Source of the DNA: Alteribacillus bidgolensis
Lineage (GTDB): Bacteria > Bacillota > Bacilli > Bacillales > Marinococcaceae
Length of the DNA stretch: 64,000 nt
Assembly (NCBI RefSeq): GCF_002886255.1
Contig: NZ_KZ614149.1
Coordinates: forward strand, 4,275,272-4,339,271
Direction of reading: 5' to 3'
Part shown: one piece after another, positions 1 through 7,736 of the stretch
Numbering within the stretch: the first letter of the stretch is position 1
Layout of the letters: each line of letters opens with the position of its first letter
Notes under the pieces: generated by a model
Database searches by the model: none
Told to the model about the DNA's origin: nothing
Seen by the model: only the letters and a program-made list of their open reading frames with translations
Position numbers and translations under genes: made by a program

Positions 1-942
1 TTCTCCTTTTTTGTCTGCCTGCCACAAATACTGCCAAGTTACCCATGAATAAGGTCCAGCTAATGATTTATTCAAAAGTGTCGGGCGCCAGGTTTTACCT
101 TGATCGAAACTAATCACTACTTCGGTAATATTTCCACGGCCAGTCCACGCAGTTCCTTTGATCAATTGATTTCCTTTATTCCGTATTGTTTGATCAAGCG
201 GTTGTTGAATAATAGAATTCACATTCATGTACGTAACAGGGATGTTTCTATTTTCTTTATTTTTGAAGTAATATACATAATCGATTGTTTGAAAAGGTCC
301 ATGAAATGGACTGTCTGTTACTGTTATCCTCTTCAGCCATTTTACTGAAGCCATTCCATACCATTGTGGTACGACAAGACGGAGGGGAAACCCGTGTTTA
401 AATTTAAGCGGCTGATCATTATATTGATAAGCGACAAGTACATCTGGGTGTAAGGCATTTTGGAGCGGTAGGCTTCTTGCAAATGGAACAATTTTATTAT
501 CTTTTTGTTTTCCCGCATCAAAGCCTTCAAATACAATCTCTTGTCCTTCTTCTTGAACTTCCGTGAATGACAAAAGATGAAATAAAGGAATCCCTTTCCA
601 ACGGCCGTGGGTGATGGCTCCATCTTCCCATTGCTCTCCGTAAATCCTGGGTTTAAATTTCGCTCGTTTATTACCAGCACACTCCATTACCATTTCAATT
701 GTTTTAGCAGGCATCTTTAAAAGATCAAAATAGTGAAAGGTTAAAGGTTTATTTACTCGTCCGTTTATCAATAAAGTAAAATTTTTAGGTGTTATGACAG
801 GAAAAGAGAAATGATTCCGTCGATATACGTACTCAGAAGAAATAAAATCGGGTTGTAAAAAATGTACAGGGGATTCCTGATTTTCCGGGCTTAAGCTTTT
901 TGTAATAAGATAGGGTCTGTTTTTATAATAATTAATCAGCAT
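1..942 (-). CDS. Sulfite-oxidase-like molybdopterin oxidoreductase (3' end outside window)
   Basis: The reverse strand is open from an ATG at 942 to the window edge (314 codons), so the C-terminus is missing. The start has AAGGGAGG just upstream. The protein contains MECAGN, in which the cysteine is the molybdenum ligand of the sulfite oxidase/YedY family, then GRWKGIPL and HGFPLRLVVPQWYG, which are typical of the molybdopterin-binding domain; the visible end lies in the Ig-like dimerisation domain. No signal peptide or Tat motif is seen at this start, so it is probably cytoplasmic. The family oxidises sulfite or reduces oxidised sulfur or methionine groups; the true substrate cannot be read from the sequence. 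Confidence 0.85.
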   Translation of the reverse strand, partial: MLINYYKNRPYLITKSLSPENQESPVHFLQPDFISSEYVYRRNHFSFPVITPKNFTLLINGRVNKPLTFHYFDLLKMPAKTIEMVMECAGNKRAKFKPRIYGEQWEDGAITHGRWKGIPLFHLLSFTEVQEEGQEIVFEGFDAGKQKDNKIVPFARSLPLQNALHPDVLVAYQYNDQPLKFKHGFPLRLVVPQWYGMASVKWLKRITVTDSPFHGPFQTIDYVYYFKNKENRNIPVTYMNVNSIIQQPLDQTIRNKGNQLIKGTAWTGRGNITEVVISFDQGKTWRPTLLNKSLAGPYSWVTWQYLWQADKKGE

Positions 943-1013
943 TCCCTCCCTTACGTTTATAAAATAGTTTATTTTACCTGTAAGGGTGGTATGCTGATTA
1001 GTATATGTCATTT

Positions 1014-1175
1014 CTATCGTTTGCTCTGTGATTTATCTTCGGAGTACTGTCTTTGCGGATTCATATGAGTGAGAGACTCAGTAACAGCTTCTTCAGCCTT
1101 GTGGGCGTTCTGGTCATCTTTTTTAGCTTGTTTTTCTATCTGCTCTGCTTCATGCGGCGTTGTATTTTCAAACAT
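1014..1175 (-). CDS. Small hydrophilic hypothetical protein
   Basis: A 53-residue, highly charged protein (start MFENTTPHEAEQIEKQ). The start at 1175 is chosen over the longer frame from 1214 because AAAGGAGGT lies directly upstream of it. It is rich in Glu, Lys, Gln and Ala, with a likely amphipathic helix in the middle and no membrane segment. Small Glu/Gln-rich proteins of this kind are common in spore formers and some are spore proteins; its neighbour is sspH, but no family was recognised. Confidence 0.5.
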   Translation of the reverse strand: MFENTTPHEAEQIEKQAKKDDQNAHKAEEAVTESLTHMNPQRQYSEDKSQSKR

Positions 1176-1255
1176 GTGCACACCTCCTTTTACATCAAAA
1201 CAAGAATCAACCAACCTTCCATGCAGGAAAGAAGAAAGTGTATAGAATGAAAAGC

Positions 1256-1435
1256 TTAGCTCTCCTCTAGACTATCCAAAGAAACTTCGAGTTCATTGTC
1301 TGGTTCGTCAAGGGCATAAATTCTCGCGGTATGCTTTTGTTTGTCTACATGCTGAATATAAATCGGGGTTCCATCATACGTAACATGTGCCATAACTGGT
1401 GATTCTGAAATTTCCTGGGCGCGCATGACGTTCAC
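1256..1435 (-). CDS. sspH: Small acid-soluble spore protein, H type
   Basis: A 59-residue protein starting with GTG at 1435, preceded by AAGGAGG at good spacing. The sequence (MNVMRAQEISESP at the start, then TPIYIQHVDKQKHTARIYALDEP and ending LEES) matches the SspH family in length and pattern, especially the IQHVD...TARIY core. SspH is a minor protein of the spore core made in the forespore under sigma-G control. No clear sigma-G promoter was confirmed. It is good evidence that the organism makes endospores. Confidence 0.9.
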   Translation of the reverse strand: MNVMRAQEISESPVMAHVTYDGTPIYIQHVDKQKHTARIYALDEPDNELEVSLDSLEES

Positions 1436-1453
1436 TTGATTTTCCTCCTTGTT

Positions 1454-1550
1454 TATACTTTAGGAAAGTTTCACTTTGTTAAAGGATCAAAGGATAAGCA
1501 AAACTATGACTTCCGCCATTTGGACTTGGCGGCAAACCGAGTTTTTCTAA
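1454..1550 (+). repeat. Dispersed repeat family A, copy 1
   Basis: About 95 bp. The 5' half (TACTTTAGGAAAGTTT..., GGATCAAAGGATAAGCAAAA) and 3' half (TTCCGCC...ACTTGGCGG...CCGAGTTTTTCT) recur in at least seven other places in the window. The 3' half folds as a hairpin ACTTGG/CCGAGT (1524-1529 with 1537-1542) followed by five T. An alternative hairpin CCGCC/GGCGG (1513-1517 with 1528-1532) overlaps it. This copy lies between divergent sspH and the peroxiredoxin gene. Confidence 0.8.
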
Positions 1551-1701
1551 ACAAATCAGTTCTCAGTATGCGCGGAAAGTTGCTGTTGTATTCGGATTTT
1601 TTAGCACCTTTATTTTTTTCAATAATATAATAAAGGTGTGATTAACTTCTGATGGAAAGAGGGAACATATCCATAAAGATATGAAAAAGGAGGTAGAGAA
1701 T

Positions 1702-2157
1702 GTGGGACTGCAACAAGGAGATATAGCACCTGATTTTGTACTGCCGTCAACAGACAAGCATGATATCTCCTTGTCTGATTACAAAGGAAAAAAGAATGTT
1801 TTGATCGTGTTCTTTCCTTTAGATTTCACACCTGGCTGAATTAAAGAGTTAACCTCTTGGAAAGAGGAATATAAAAGGTTAAAGGAAAGAGATACAGAAA
1901 TTTTAGGCATTAGTGTCGATCATATTTATTCACAAAATGTGTTCGAAGCAAGTCTTGGAACCCTTCCGTATCCTTTATTAGCTGATTGGCACAAAACAAC
2001 GGTAAAAAAATACGACGTTTTTAATCAAGAAGACGAAATTGCGATCCGTTCCTGCTTCTTAATTGATAAAAATGGAATAATTATTTATGTCAATACTGCA
2101 TTTGATGCAAACAACAAAGATAATTATGAAGAAATCATTTCAGCATGCAGGAAATAG
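1702..2157 (+). CDS. Peroxiredoxin with in-frame TGA at the catalytic cysteine (candidate selenoprotein)
   Basis: A 151-codon frame of the AhpC/TSA thioredoxin-fold family, split by one TGA at 1837-1839 (codon 46). The GTG start at 1702 has AAGGAGG eight bases upstream; an in-frame ATG at 1681 is less likely. Before the TGA come GDIAPDFVLPS and FFPLDFTPG; after it come IKELTSWKEEYKRL, the RSCFLIDKNG motif and the usual C-terminus. The TGA occupies the peroxidatic position of the T-x-x-C motif (here T43-P-G-TGA). Nothing else is broken: no frameshift or second stop in 105 further codons. A SECIS-like hairpin follows. Either selenocysteine is inserted, or a recent TGC/TGT to TGA mutation has killed the gene. 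Cysteines in RSCF and SACRK could act as resolving residues. No selenium-incorporation genes are in the window. Confidence 0.75.
1853..1867 (+). promoter_or_regulatory. SECIS-like hairpin downstream of the peroxiredoxin TGA
   Basis: CCTCTT (1853-1858) pairs with AAGAGG (1862-1867), a six-base-pair stem closed by the three-base loop GGA. Nineteen bases separate the TGA from the loop. The published bacterial SECIS model asks for a loop 16-37 bases after the UGA, a loop of 3-14 bases with a G in the first two positions, and at least four upper-stem pairs; all are met. The match does not prove function, since short hairpins are common in AT-rich DNA. Confidence 0.5.
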
Positions 2158-2236
2158 ATGGTAAAAAGAATGCTGATGGTCATATAAACGGCAATTTCCT
2201 CACCTATGCTATAAGTGAGGAAATTTGTCTTTTATA

Positions 2237-2334
2237 TTATACTTTAGAAATGTTTAACTTTGTTAAAGAATCAAAGGATAAGCAAAACTGCGACTTCCGC
2301 CATAAGGACTCGGCGGCAAGCCGTGTTTTTTTAA
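2237..2334 (+). repeat. Dispersed repeat family A, copy 2
   Basis: Follows the peroxiredoxin gene and faces the 3' end of the TetR gene. It shows the full pattern: TATACTTTAG, AAGTTT-like segment, GGATAAGCAAAACT, CCGCC...GGCGG, and ACTCGGC/GCCGTGT followed by seven T. The terminator stem has one mismatch here. It could serve as the terminator of the peroxiredoxin transcript. Confidence 0.8.
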
Positions 2335-2360
2335 AGTCCCAGCTTTAAAACCTTCTACAA

Positions 2361-2948
2361 TTAAGCTATAAGAGTTTGTACTAATTTTTCGACAAAATAA
2401 TCAGAAATATCCTCTGGTGTGTTTGCACTATCCGGTTGATACCACTGCTGAATCCAATTTAATGAGCCTAAAATCATTAACCGGGACAACTTAATATTTA
2501 TGTTTTTAAAATCTCCGTTATTCACACCTTCTTCAAGAATTTTATCGATACAATTCGCGTAATAGGAACGTTGACTTACAACTTTTTCTAAATTTTGCCC
2601 CGAAAAGGTACTTTCCGGTTTATCAATTAAGCTGAAGATTACATTTTCTTCTGTTGATAAATGAATATGAGAGCGGATCACAGATTCTATTTTATGAATA
2701 CTGGATTGATTGCTTTCTAATATCTCTGTGATTTTTTGATTGCTAGTATCTAAAATAATTTTATGGCATTGGAAGAGCAAGTCCTCTTTGTTTTTAAAGT
2801 AGTGGTATAACGATCCCTTTGTCATTAATAATTGAGCTGCAATTTCTTCCATCGTTGTACCGTGCAGCCCTTTTTCTTGCAAAATAGTAGCGGCAGATCG
2901 AATAATATCTTCTTTTTTCCTTTGAAGTTTTTGTTCGCGCAATGACAT
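2361..2948 (-). CDS. TetR/AcrR family transcriptional regulator
   Basis: A 195-residue regulator with an N-terminal TetR DNA-binding domain (residues ~8-55; IIRSAATILQEKG and TTMEEIAAQLLMTKGSLYHYFKNKEDL form the helix-turn-helix) and a variable helical ligand domain. The ATG at 2948 has GAGGTGA upstream. The pattern resembles regulators of fatty-acid or CoA-ester metabolism (YsiA/FadR-like), but the ligand is not determinable. An imperfect ACTC...GAGT inverted repeat lies just upstream and could be an operator. It is monocistronic, and no target gene is adjacent in the same orientation. Confidence 0.85.
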   Translation of the reverse strand: MSLREQKLQRKKEDIIRSAATILQEKGLHGTTMEEIAAQLLMTKGSLYHYFKNKEDLLFQCHKIILDTSNQKITEILESNQSSIHKIESVIRSHIHLSTEENVIFSLIDKPESTFSGQNLEKVVSQRSYYANCIDKILEEGVNNGDFKNINIKLSRLMILGSLNWIQQWYQPDSANTPEDISDYFVEKLVQTLIA

Positions 2949-3156
2949 TCGTTTTCACCTCTTACCCCACTCGTTAGATTGAGTTCATTCTTTTTAGTAG
3001 TAGTAATATCTTACCACAAACATAAATAGAAGAAATCTTGGTCTAAATAGACAGTTAAAGGTTGCATATAACTTTTCAGGTGAGTTTATTCTTATGGGAT
3101 ATGGATAAGGGGGAATGCTTATTAGAAACGTAAACAACGGATTCAACATTAGAAAA

Positions 3157-3564
3157 TCAAAAGGAATTTTTTTTCTTCATTAATGAAAAATGGTGGGATT
3201 TGAGAATTAACTGTTGAAAATCAATCATAAATCCATTGTGCATTAAAATATCTAAGCCCAATAAGCCATTATGATGTTTTGGCAGGATGCCTACGTCAAT
3301 TTTGTGATTGGTTAAAACATATGGACCGATACGTATTTCATCCATTACTTTTGTATAAAAAGGGGCAGATCCTCCAATTCCATATGCCTCATAAACAGGA
3401 TCACCGTTTTCATAAATGACTCCGATTTTTTCAAGCACATCTGGGGTTAAAATAGTATGAGAAGAGCCTGTATCGATAATAACATTGTCAATGTGGAGAA
3501 GGGATCTTCTATAAATGACAGTGATAGATACAGTCAGCAATTCTCCGTCAAATTGCAGGTTCAT
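3157..3564 (-). CDS. Retropepsin-like aspartic protease domain protein
   Basis: A 135-residue protein with the aspartic protease signature IIDTGSSHTILTP near residue 30 and a GLLGLDIL segment near residue 100, the usual hydrophobic-hydrophobic-Gly flap partner in single-domain retropepsins. Such proteins dimerise to form the active site. There is no signal peptide or membrane anchor, so it is expected in the cytoplasm. Its start codon overlaps the stop of the upstream gene by four bases (ATGA), which implies coupled translation. Substrate unknown. Confidence 0.75.
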   Translation of the reverse strand: MNLQFDGELLTVSITVIYRRSLLHIDNVIIDTGSSHTILTPDVLEKIGVIYENGDPVYEAYGIGGSAPFYTKVMDEIRIGPYVLTNHKIDVGILPKHHNGLLGLDILMHNGFMIDFQQLILKSHHFSLMKKKNSF

Positions 3565-3809
3565 TGCACGCGTTCTACCTTTCTAAATGGATCTCGTCTT
3601 ATATGAATAATACATTCTTCGTTAGATGTATGATAAACAATGGTACCCGGCTCAGCGCGGAAAAGTTCTTTGTTTGCTTCATTATCTGGAATAGAGCGTA
3701 TAGGCGATACTTCGTGGACGATTTTTTTATCGTATTCTTCGGTATAGTCTAAAATAGACACCAATACAAATTGGTCAGGAAACAAATCTCTCACTTTTTG
3801 CCATTTCAT
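3561..3809 (-). CDS. Hypothetical protein coupled to the aspartic protease
   Basis: An 82-residue protein (MKWQKVRDLFPDQFVLVSILDY...) with AAGGAGGT upstream of its ATG. It has a beta-rich, basic C-terminus and no membrane segment. I do not recognise the family. The four-base overlap with the following retropepsin-like gene suggests that the two act together, for example as substrate, inhibitor or regulator and protease; this is inference from gene order only. Confidence 0.65.
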   Translation of the reverse strand: MKWQKVRDLFPDQFVLVSILDYTEEYDKKIVHEVSPIRSIPDNEANKELFRAEPGTIVYHTSNEECIIHIRRDPFRKVERVQ

Positions 3810-3971
3810 AGAGAGACACCTCCTTTTCTTCTATTATAAAGGAAATAAACACATAAATCATGCTGCTCTTTATTACTAGAGAGAATTACAGGAGGATCAC
3901 AAGTCGAATGATTCGAATGAAGAAATAGAGTACAGTATATTAGAAAGGGAGAATGTAAAAGGAGTGGTACG

Positions 3972-4898
3972 ATGATGAAATACCGGACGCTTGGAAAAAC
4001 GGGAATGAACGTTTCAGTTATAGGTCTTGGAACATGGCAGTTTGGAGGCGAATGGGGAAGAGAATATAACCAGTCAGAAGTAGATGCCATTTTTGATAAA
4101 GCAAGAGAAACAGGTATTAATTTCATTGATACTGCAGAATGTTACGGTGACCACCTTTCTGAGAAATTTATCGGAAAAGCGATTGAAAAAGATCGTGATC
4201 AATGGGTGCTTGCAACGAAGTTCGGTCATAAATTTCATAGTTTATACGACAGAACCCGTCATTACAAAGCGGACGAAGTACTTGAGCAGCTGGACGCCTC
4301 TTTACGCGCCCTGCGTACAGATTATATTGACTTGTATCAATTTCATTCAGGTGTAGGAGAAGAGTTTAATAATGATGACCTGTGGACCATGCTAGACAAG
4401 CAGGTACAGGCCGGGAAAATTAAGCATGTTGGATTATCTATTAAGAAAAACGATGATATTTATCAAACAAGGCAAGCTTCTCAAATAGGAGCGGAAACCA
4501 TCCAAGTGGTGTATAACCGGCTTGATCGGACACCTGAAGAAGAAGTATTTCCGTCTTGTGAAGAACAAAATCTAGGAGTGCTTGCTCGCGTTCCGCTTGC
4601 CAGCGGCTACCTGAGCGGGAAATATAAGCCAGGTGCGGTGTTTTCAGAAAATGATGTGCGTCATAGACACGATCAAGAAGAAACGAGAAGAAAATTAGAA
4701 GTCGTATCAGAACTCCAGAAAAATGAAGTACCAGAAGACGTTCCCATGGCGCAATGGGCACTGGCCTGGTGTCTGAAACACTCTGCAGTTACATCTGTTA
4801 TTCCAGGGTGTAAAAATGCGAAACAAGTTGAATCAAACGCAAAAGCTGCGGAGCTTGTCATGGTCAATGATAATCATACACAAAGTGTTATAAAATAA
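3972..4898 (+). CDS. Aldo/keto reductase
   Basis: A 308-residue TIM-barrel oxidoreductase. It opens with YRTLGKTGMNVSVIGLGTWQFGG, then INFIDTAECYGDHLSEKFIGKAI carries the catalytic Asp and Tyr, and WVLATKFGHK carries the catalytic Lys; VTSVIPGCKNAKQVESNAKA is the NADPH-binding C-terminal motif. It reduces aldehydes or ketones with NADPH. Two ATG codons stand at the start (3972 and 3975); AAAAGGAGTGG precedes them. It is monocistronic. The substrate cannot be inferred from the context. Confidence 0.9.
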   Translation: MMKYRTLGKTGMNVSVIGLGTWQFGGEWGREYNQSEVDAIFDKARETGINFIDTAECYGDHLSEKFIGKAIEKDRDQWVLATKFGHKFHSLYDRTRHYKADEVLEQLDASLRALRTDYIDLYQFHSGVGEEFNNDDLWTMLDKQVQAGKIKHVGLSIKKNDDIYQTRQASQIGAETIQVVYNRLDRTPEEEVFPSCEEQNLGVLARVPLASGYLSGKYKPGAVFSENDVRHRHDQEETRRKLEVVSELQKNEVPEDVPMAQWALAWCLKHSAVTSVIPGCKNAKQVESNAKAAELVMVNDNHTQSVIK

Positions 4899-5285
4899 TC
4901 GAACAGCTGCTGCCCCTTTTTTAGGAAGAGGCAGTTTTGTTTAGTTTAAGAAAATATATTACGAATCCTGGTTTATTGTGCAGTCATGCAAAGACTGGAC
5001 TGTGGTATCTCGAATATGAAAAAGCTGACACCGCCTAATGAAAGAAGATATTTTTTAATCATTCAATTATGAATTATTAATTCTAAATTGAATTAATTAC
5101 TGATATAGGTTTATTCCATATTTTGATGCAGCTATGAATCATCATTCATTAGGTGTGGAATGGCGTACTTGCATAAATAGATAGATTCAAACCCTTGAAA
5201 AAAGAGAATGGCAACTTTAATCTGAGATCAACAGTTTGGCATATTTATTGCAATTATTTAATTGTAATCATAAAAACTAAAATAT
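4899..5285 (+). other. Intergenic region without a recognisable gene
   Basis: AT-rich sequence between the aldo/keto reductase and the decayed acyl-CoA genes. A weak CTGCC...GGCAG hairpin just after the reductase (about 4907-4934) may end its transcript. A possible promoter (TTGCAA about 5249, then TAAAAA/TAAAAT) precedes the cre-like site. No RNA gene was recognised. Confidence 0.4.
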
Positions 5286-5299
5286 TGAAAGCGATTACA
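5286..5299 (+). promoter_or_regulatory. cre site (CcpA operator)
   Basis: TGAAAGCGATTACA fits the catabolite-responsive element consensus TGWAANCGNTNWCA at every position. It lies just downstream of a possible promoter and 30-40 bases before the remnant acyl-CoA dehydrogenase gene, the usual place for CcpA roadblock or promoter repression. A second, one-mismatch cre-like sequence (TGAAAGCGCTTAAA, 6524-6537) precedes the iron alcohol dehydrogenase. Confidence 0.6.
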
Positions 5300-5331
5300 A
5301 AAATAGAGACAAAAAAGGAGAGAATTATTTT

Positions 5332-5461
5332 TATGCACGTATGCAGCGTTATGAAGAATCAGGAAACCCAGAAGATAAACCAGCAGAGACAATCATAGAA
5401 AAAGTAAAGAATGGTGAATTAGGGTTGCAAAACAGGAAAAGGTTTCTACGTGTATTCCTAA
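5332..5461 (+). pseudogene. Remnant of a 3-hydroxyacyl-CoA dehydrogenase C-terminus
   Basis: In one frame the sequence reads MQRYEESGNPEDKPAETI followed by IEKVKNGELGLQ, and after shifting one base it continues TGKGFYVYS and a stop. This is the characteristic C-terminal end of 3-hydroxyacyl-CoA/3-hydroxybutyryl-CoA dehydrogenases (…TGKGFYxY). An extra A near 5427-5433 breaks the frame, and the N-terminal NAD-binding domain is absent. It stands directly before the crt-like gene, the order expected in a beta-oxidation or butyrate operon. Confidence 0.65.
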
Positions 5462-5485
5462 ATAATAACTAGGAGAGTGAGGCAA

Positions 5486-6252
5486 ATGAAGTTTAATTAT
5501 ATATTACTAGAAAGAGAAGAACAGGTAGCGTTTATTATCATTAACCGACCGGAAGTGCGAATGCATTAAATAAAGATACATTAGATGAAATACTCGCTGC
5601 TCTTGAACAAGTAAGACAAGATGAGGAAGCAGGATGTGTTGTATTTACAGGCAGTGGAGAAAAGTCTTTTGCGGCGGGGGCTGATATTTTCCAGCTTGAG
5701 AAAAAATCCAGCATAGACATATTGCACTCAAATGGCATGCAGGAAGTTTATGATAAAATTGAAAGTTTTGAAAAACCTACGATCGCCATGGTTAATGGCT
5801 TAGCACTGGGGGGAGGTTGTGAACTTGCTATGTCCTGCGAGATTGCATCGAAAAATGCCAAACTCGGTCTTCCCGAGCTGAATTTAGCTATTATTCCAGG
5901 AGCGGGCGGAACGAAAAGATTAGCTAGATTAATCGGAAAAGGAAAAGCAATGGAGTGGATTCTTTCCGGTAAAATTGTCCTGCCTGAAGAAGCATACCAA
6001 TTTGGATTAGTTAGTGAGGTGGCAGAACTCGATGAATTACTCACAAAAACGAAAGAATGGGCTGGCTCCATTTTGGCTAAAGGACCATTGGCCGTTCGAC
6101 TAGCAAAGCTTTCTGTCAATCTGGGATATGAAACGGATATGAAAACAGGTCTTGCCATTGAAAAACTATCCCAAGCAGTACTGTTTGATTCAGATGATAA
6201 AACAGAAGGAACTAGAGCATTTTTAGAAAAAAGAGAGCCATCGTTCGTTTAA
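5486..6252 (+). pseudogene. Enoyl-CoA hydratase / crotonase, frameshifted
   Basis: The ATG at 5486 (GGAGAGTGAGGC upstream) begins a crotonase (MKFNYILLEREEQVAFIIINRPE) that runs into a stop after about 27 codons. One missing base near 5558-5562 restores the frame to NALNKDTLDEILAAL and onward to 6252, giving 255 residues, normal for the family. Both catalytic regions are intact: ALGGGCELAMSCE with the first Glu and LPELNLAIIPGAGGT with the second. It would hydrate trans-2-enoyl-CoA. The single-base lesion means either a recent pseudogene or a sequencing error. Confidence 0.8.
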
Positions 6253-6374
6253 AGGCTGTTAACAAAAATGAAAGCAGCCTGGTGGTTAAGAAGCAGCTTC
6301 ATGGAAAGGTATTTTCTTTCTCAACTGCAGATGAGCAAAGACTGGCTCTGTTGGAAAAAAGAAAAAGGAAGTAC

Positions 6375-6405
6375 AAGGTTGTCCACAATAACGGACAACC
6401 TTTTT
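6375..6405 (+). terminator. Rho-independent terminator after crotonase
   Basis: AAGGTTGTCC (6375-6384) pairs perfectly with GGACAACCTT (6393-6402) around an eight-base loop, followed by a T run. It separates the crotonase remnant from the iron alcohol dehydrogenase. Between it and 6577 only a tiny ATG frame (6500) and a cre-like site are seen. Confidence 0.85.
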
Positions 6406-6576
6406 AATACTTACGGGATCAAGGTATATTGGGGCTGATAAGGGCGCTTGCGCTTTTCTTAGAACATTGTAAAAAATTGCTGTAAGAAGGAGAATTATTA
6501 TGAAAGCGAGAATGAATTAGTAATGAAAGCGCTTAAAAATTATTCAGCTTACTTTTGACTAGAAAGGAAGAGGTCA

Positions 6577-7722
6577 TTGATCACGAAGTTTATAGCTCCT
6601 GAAATTATCTTTGGTGAAGAGGCTATACAGCAAACAGGCGAGAGTTTTCTCCGCCTCGGTGCTCAAAGAGTACTAATCGTAAGTGATCCAGGCGTAGCTG
6701 AAGCAGGCTGGACAGAAAAAGCAATACATAGTCTTACTGAAGCTTCGTTAACTTATATATCCTACTTTGAAGCGACGACAAATCCGCAAGTTAAGGAAGT
6801 AGAAAAAGGAGCACAAATCTATATAGAGAATGAATGTGAGGCTGTACTTGGAGTAGGCGGGGGAAGTGCACTTGATGTGGCCAAAGCGATAGCTGTATTA
6901 GTTAACAATGGAGGGAGAATAGAAGATTATGAAGGCATTGATAAAATAAATAAGCCTCTTCCTCCAACTATAATGATTTCCACTACATCCGGCTCCGGCT
7001 CAGAGGTATCTCAATTTGCCATTATTTTAGACCCAGCCAGAAAAAAGAAAATGACGATTGTTTCAAAATCACTTGTGCCGGATATTGCCATCGTTGATCC
7101 CTTTACTTTAATGACAAAGGATAGCTTATTAACAGCTGCCACTGGTCTAGATGTGTTAACTCATGCAATTGAGGCTTATGTAAGTGTAGCAGCGACTCCG
7201 TTAACAGATGTACAAGCCATCCGTTCAATGGAATTGGCAGAACGTTACTTGCGCCCTTCTGTAGCTTCAAAAACAAATTTGGAAGCAAAAAAAGCAATGG
7301 CTATGTCAAGTTTGCAGGCAGGGTTAGCTTTTTCGAATGCCATACTTGGGGCAGTTCATGCAATGTCACATGCAATCGGAGGGCAGTATGAGCTTTCACA
7401 TGGGGAAATAAACAGCATTTTACTGCCTCATGTCATGGAGTTCAATTTTATTGCTGCACCAGAACGGTTCGCACATATTGGAACTATTTTTTGTAAACAA
7501 GAGTACAGCGATAGACGAATAGATTATGGACGTACTGCAATTGCAGCTATTAGGAATTTAGCAGATGATATAGGAGCACCTAAAACTCTACGTGAAGCTG
7601 GCTTGAAAAAACCTGATTATGAGCTTATGGCTGACATTGCTCTTAATGACGCATGTATGGTAACAAATCCAAGAGATGTTACAAAGAAAGACATCGAACA
7701 ATTATTACAAAATGCTTATTAA
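6577..7722 (+). CDS. Iron-containing alcohol dehydrogenase
   Basis: A 381-residue group III (iron-activated) alcohol dehydrogenase. The NAD-binding region has LGVGGGSALDVAKAIAVL (residues ~90-107) and TTSGSGSEVSQFAII; the metal ligands lie in TGLDVLTHAIEAYVS (Asp, His), GAVHAMSHAIGG (His) and YELSHGEINSILLPHV (His). The start is TTG at 6577, preceded by AAAGGAAGAGG. It oxidises primary alcohols or reduces aldehydes in the cytoplasm. It is followed after 14 bases by the histidine kinase gene, so enzyme and sensor are probably co-transcribed. Confidence 0.9.
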   Translation: MITKFIAPEIIFGEEAIQQTGESFLRLGAQRVLIVSDPGVAEAGWTEKAIHSLTEASLTYISYFEATTNPQVKEVEKGAQIYIENECEAVLGVGGGSALDVAKAIAVLVNNGGRIEDYEGIDKINKPLPPTIMISTTSGSGSEVSQFAIILDPARKKKMTIVSKSLVPDIAIVDPFTLMTKDSLLTAATGLDVLTHAIEAYVSVAATPLTDVQAIRSMELAERYLRPSVASKTNLEAKKAMAMSSLQAGLAFSNAILGAVHAMSHAIGGQYELSHGEINSILLPHVMEFNFIAAPERFAHIGTIFCKQEYSDRRIDYGRTAIAAIRNLADDIGAPKTLREAGLKKPDYELMADIALNDACMVTNPRDVTKKDIEQLLQNAY

Positions 7723-7736
7723 AAAGGAGAAGAAGC

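Noticed and set aside
1681..1701. Upstream in-frame ATG as the peroxiredoxin start
   Set aside because: It contains the AAGGAGG sequence that serves the GTG at 1702, and no ribosome binding site precedes it.
2145..2348. Open frame after the peroxiredoxin gene
   Set aside because: It reads through repeat A copy 2; the same translation pattern appears by chance in other copies, and it overlaps the peroxiredoxin end.
5195..5398. 67-codon frame covering the cre site
   Set aside because: Its end is an out-of-frame reading of the acyl-CoA dehydrogenase remnant, and its start has no good ribosome binding site.
6415..6470. Possible sigma-54 promoter before the iron alcohol dehydrogenase
   Set aside because: GG and GC can be placed ten bases apart, but the -12 and -24 boxes do not otherwise match; the signal is far weaker than that before adh.
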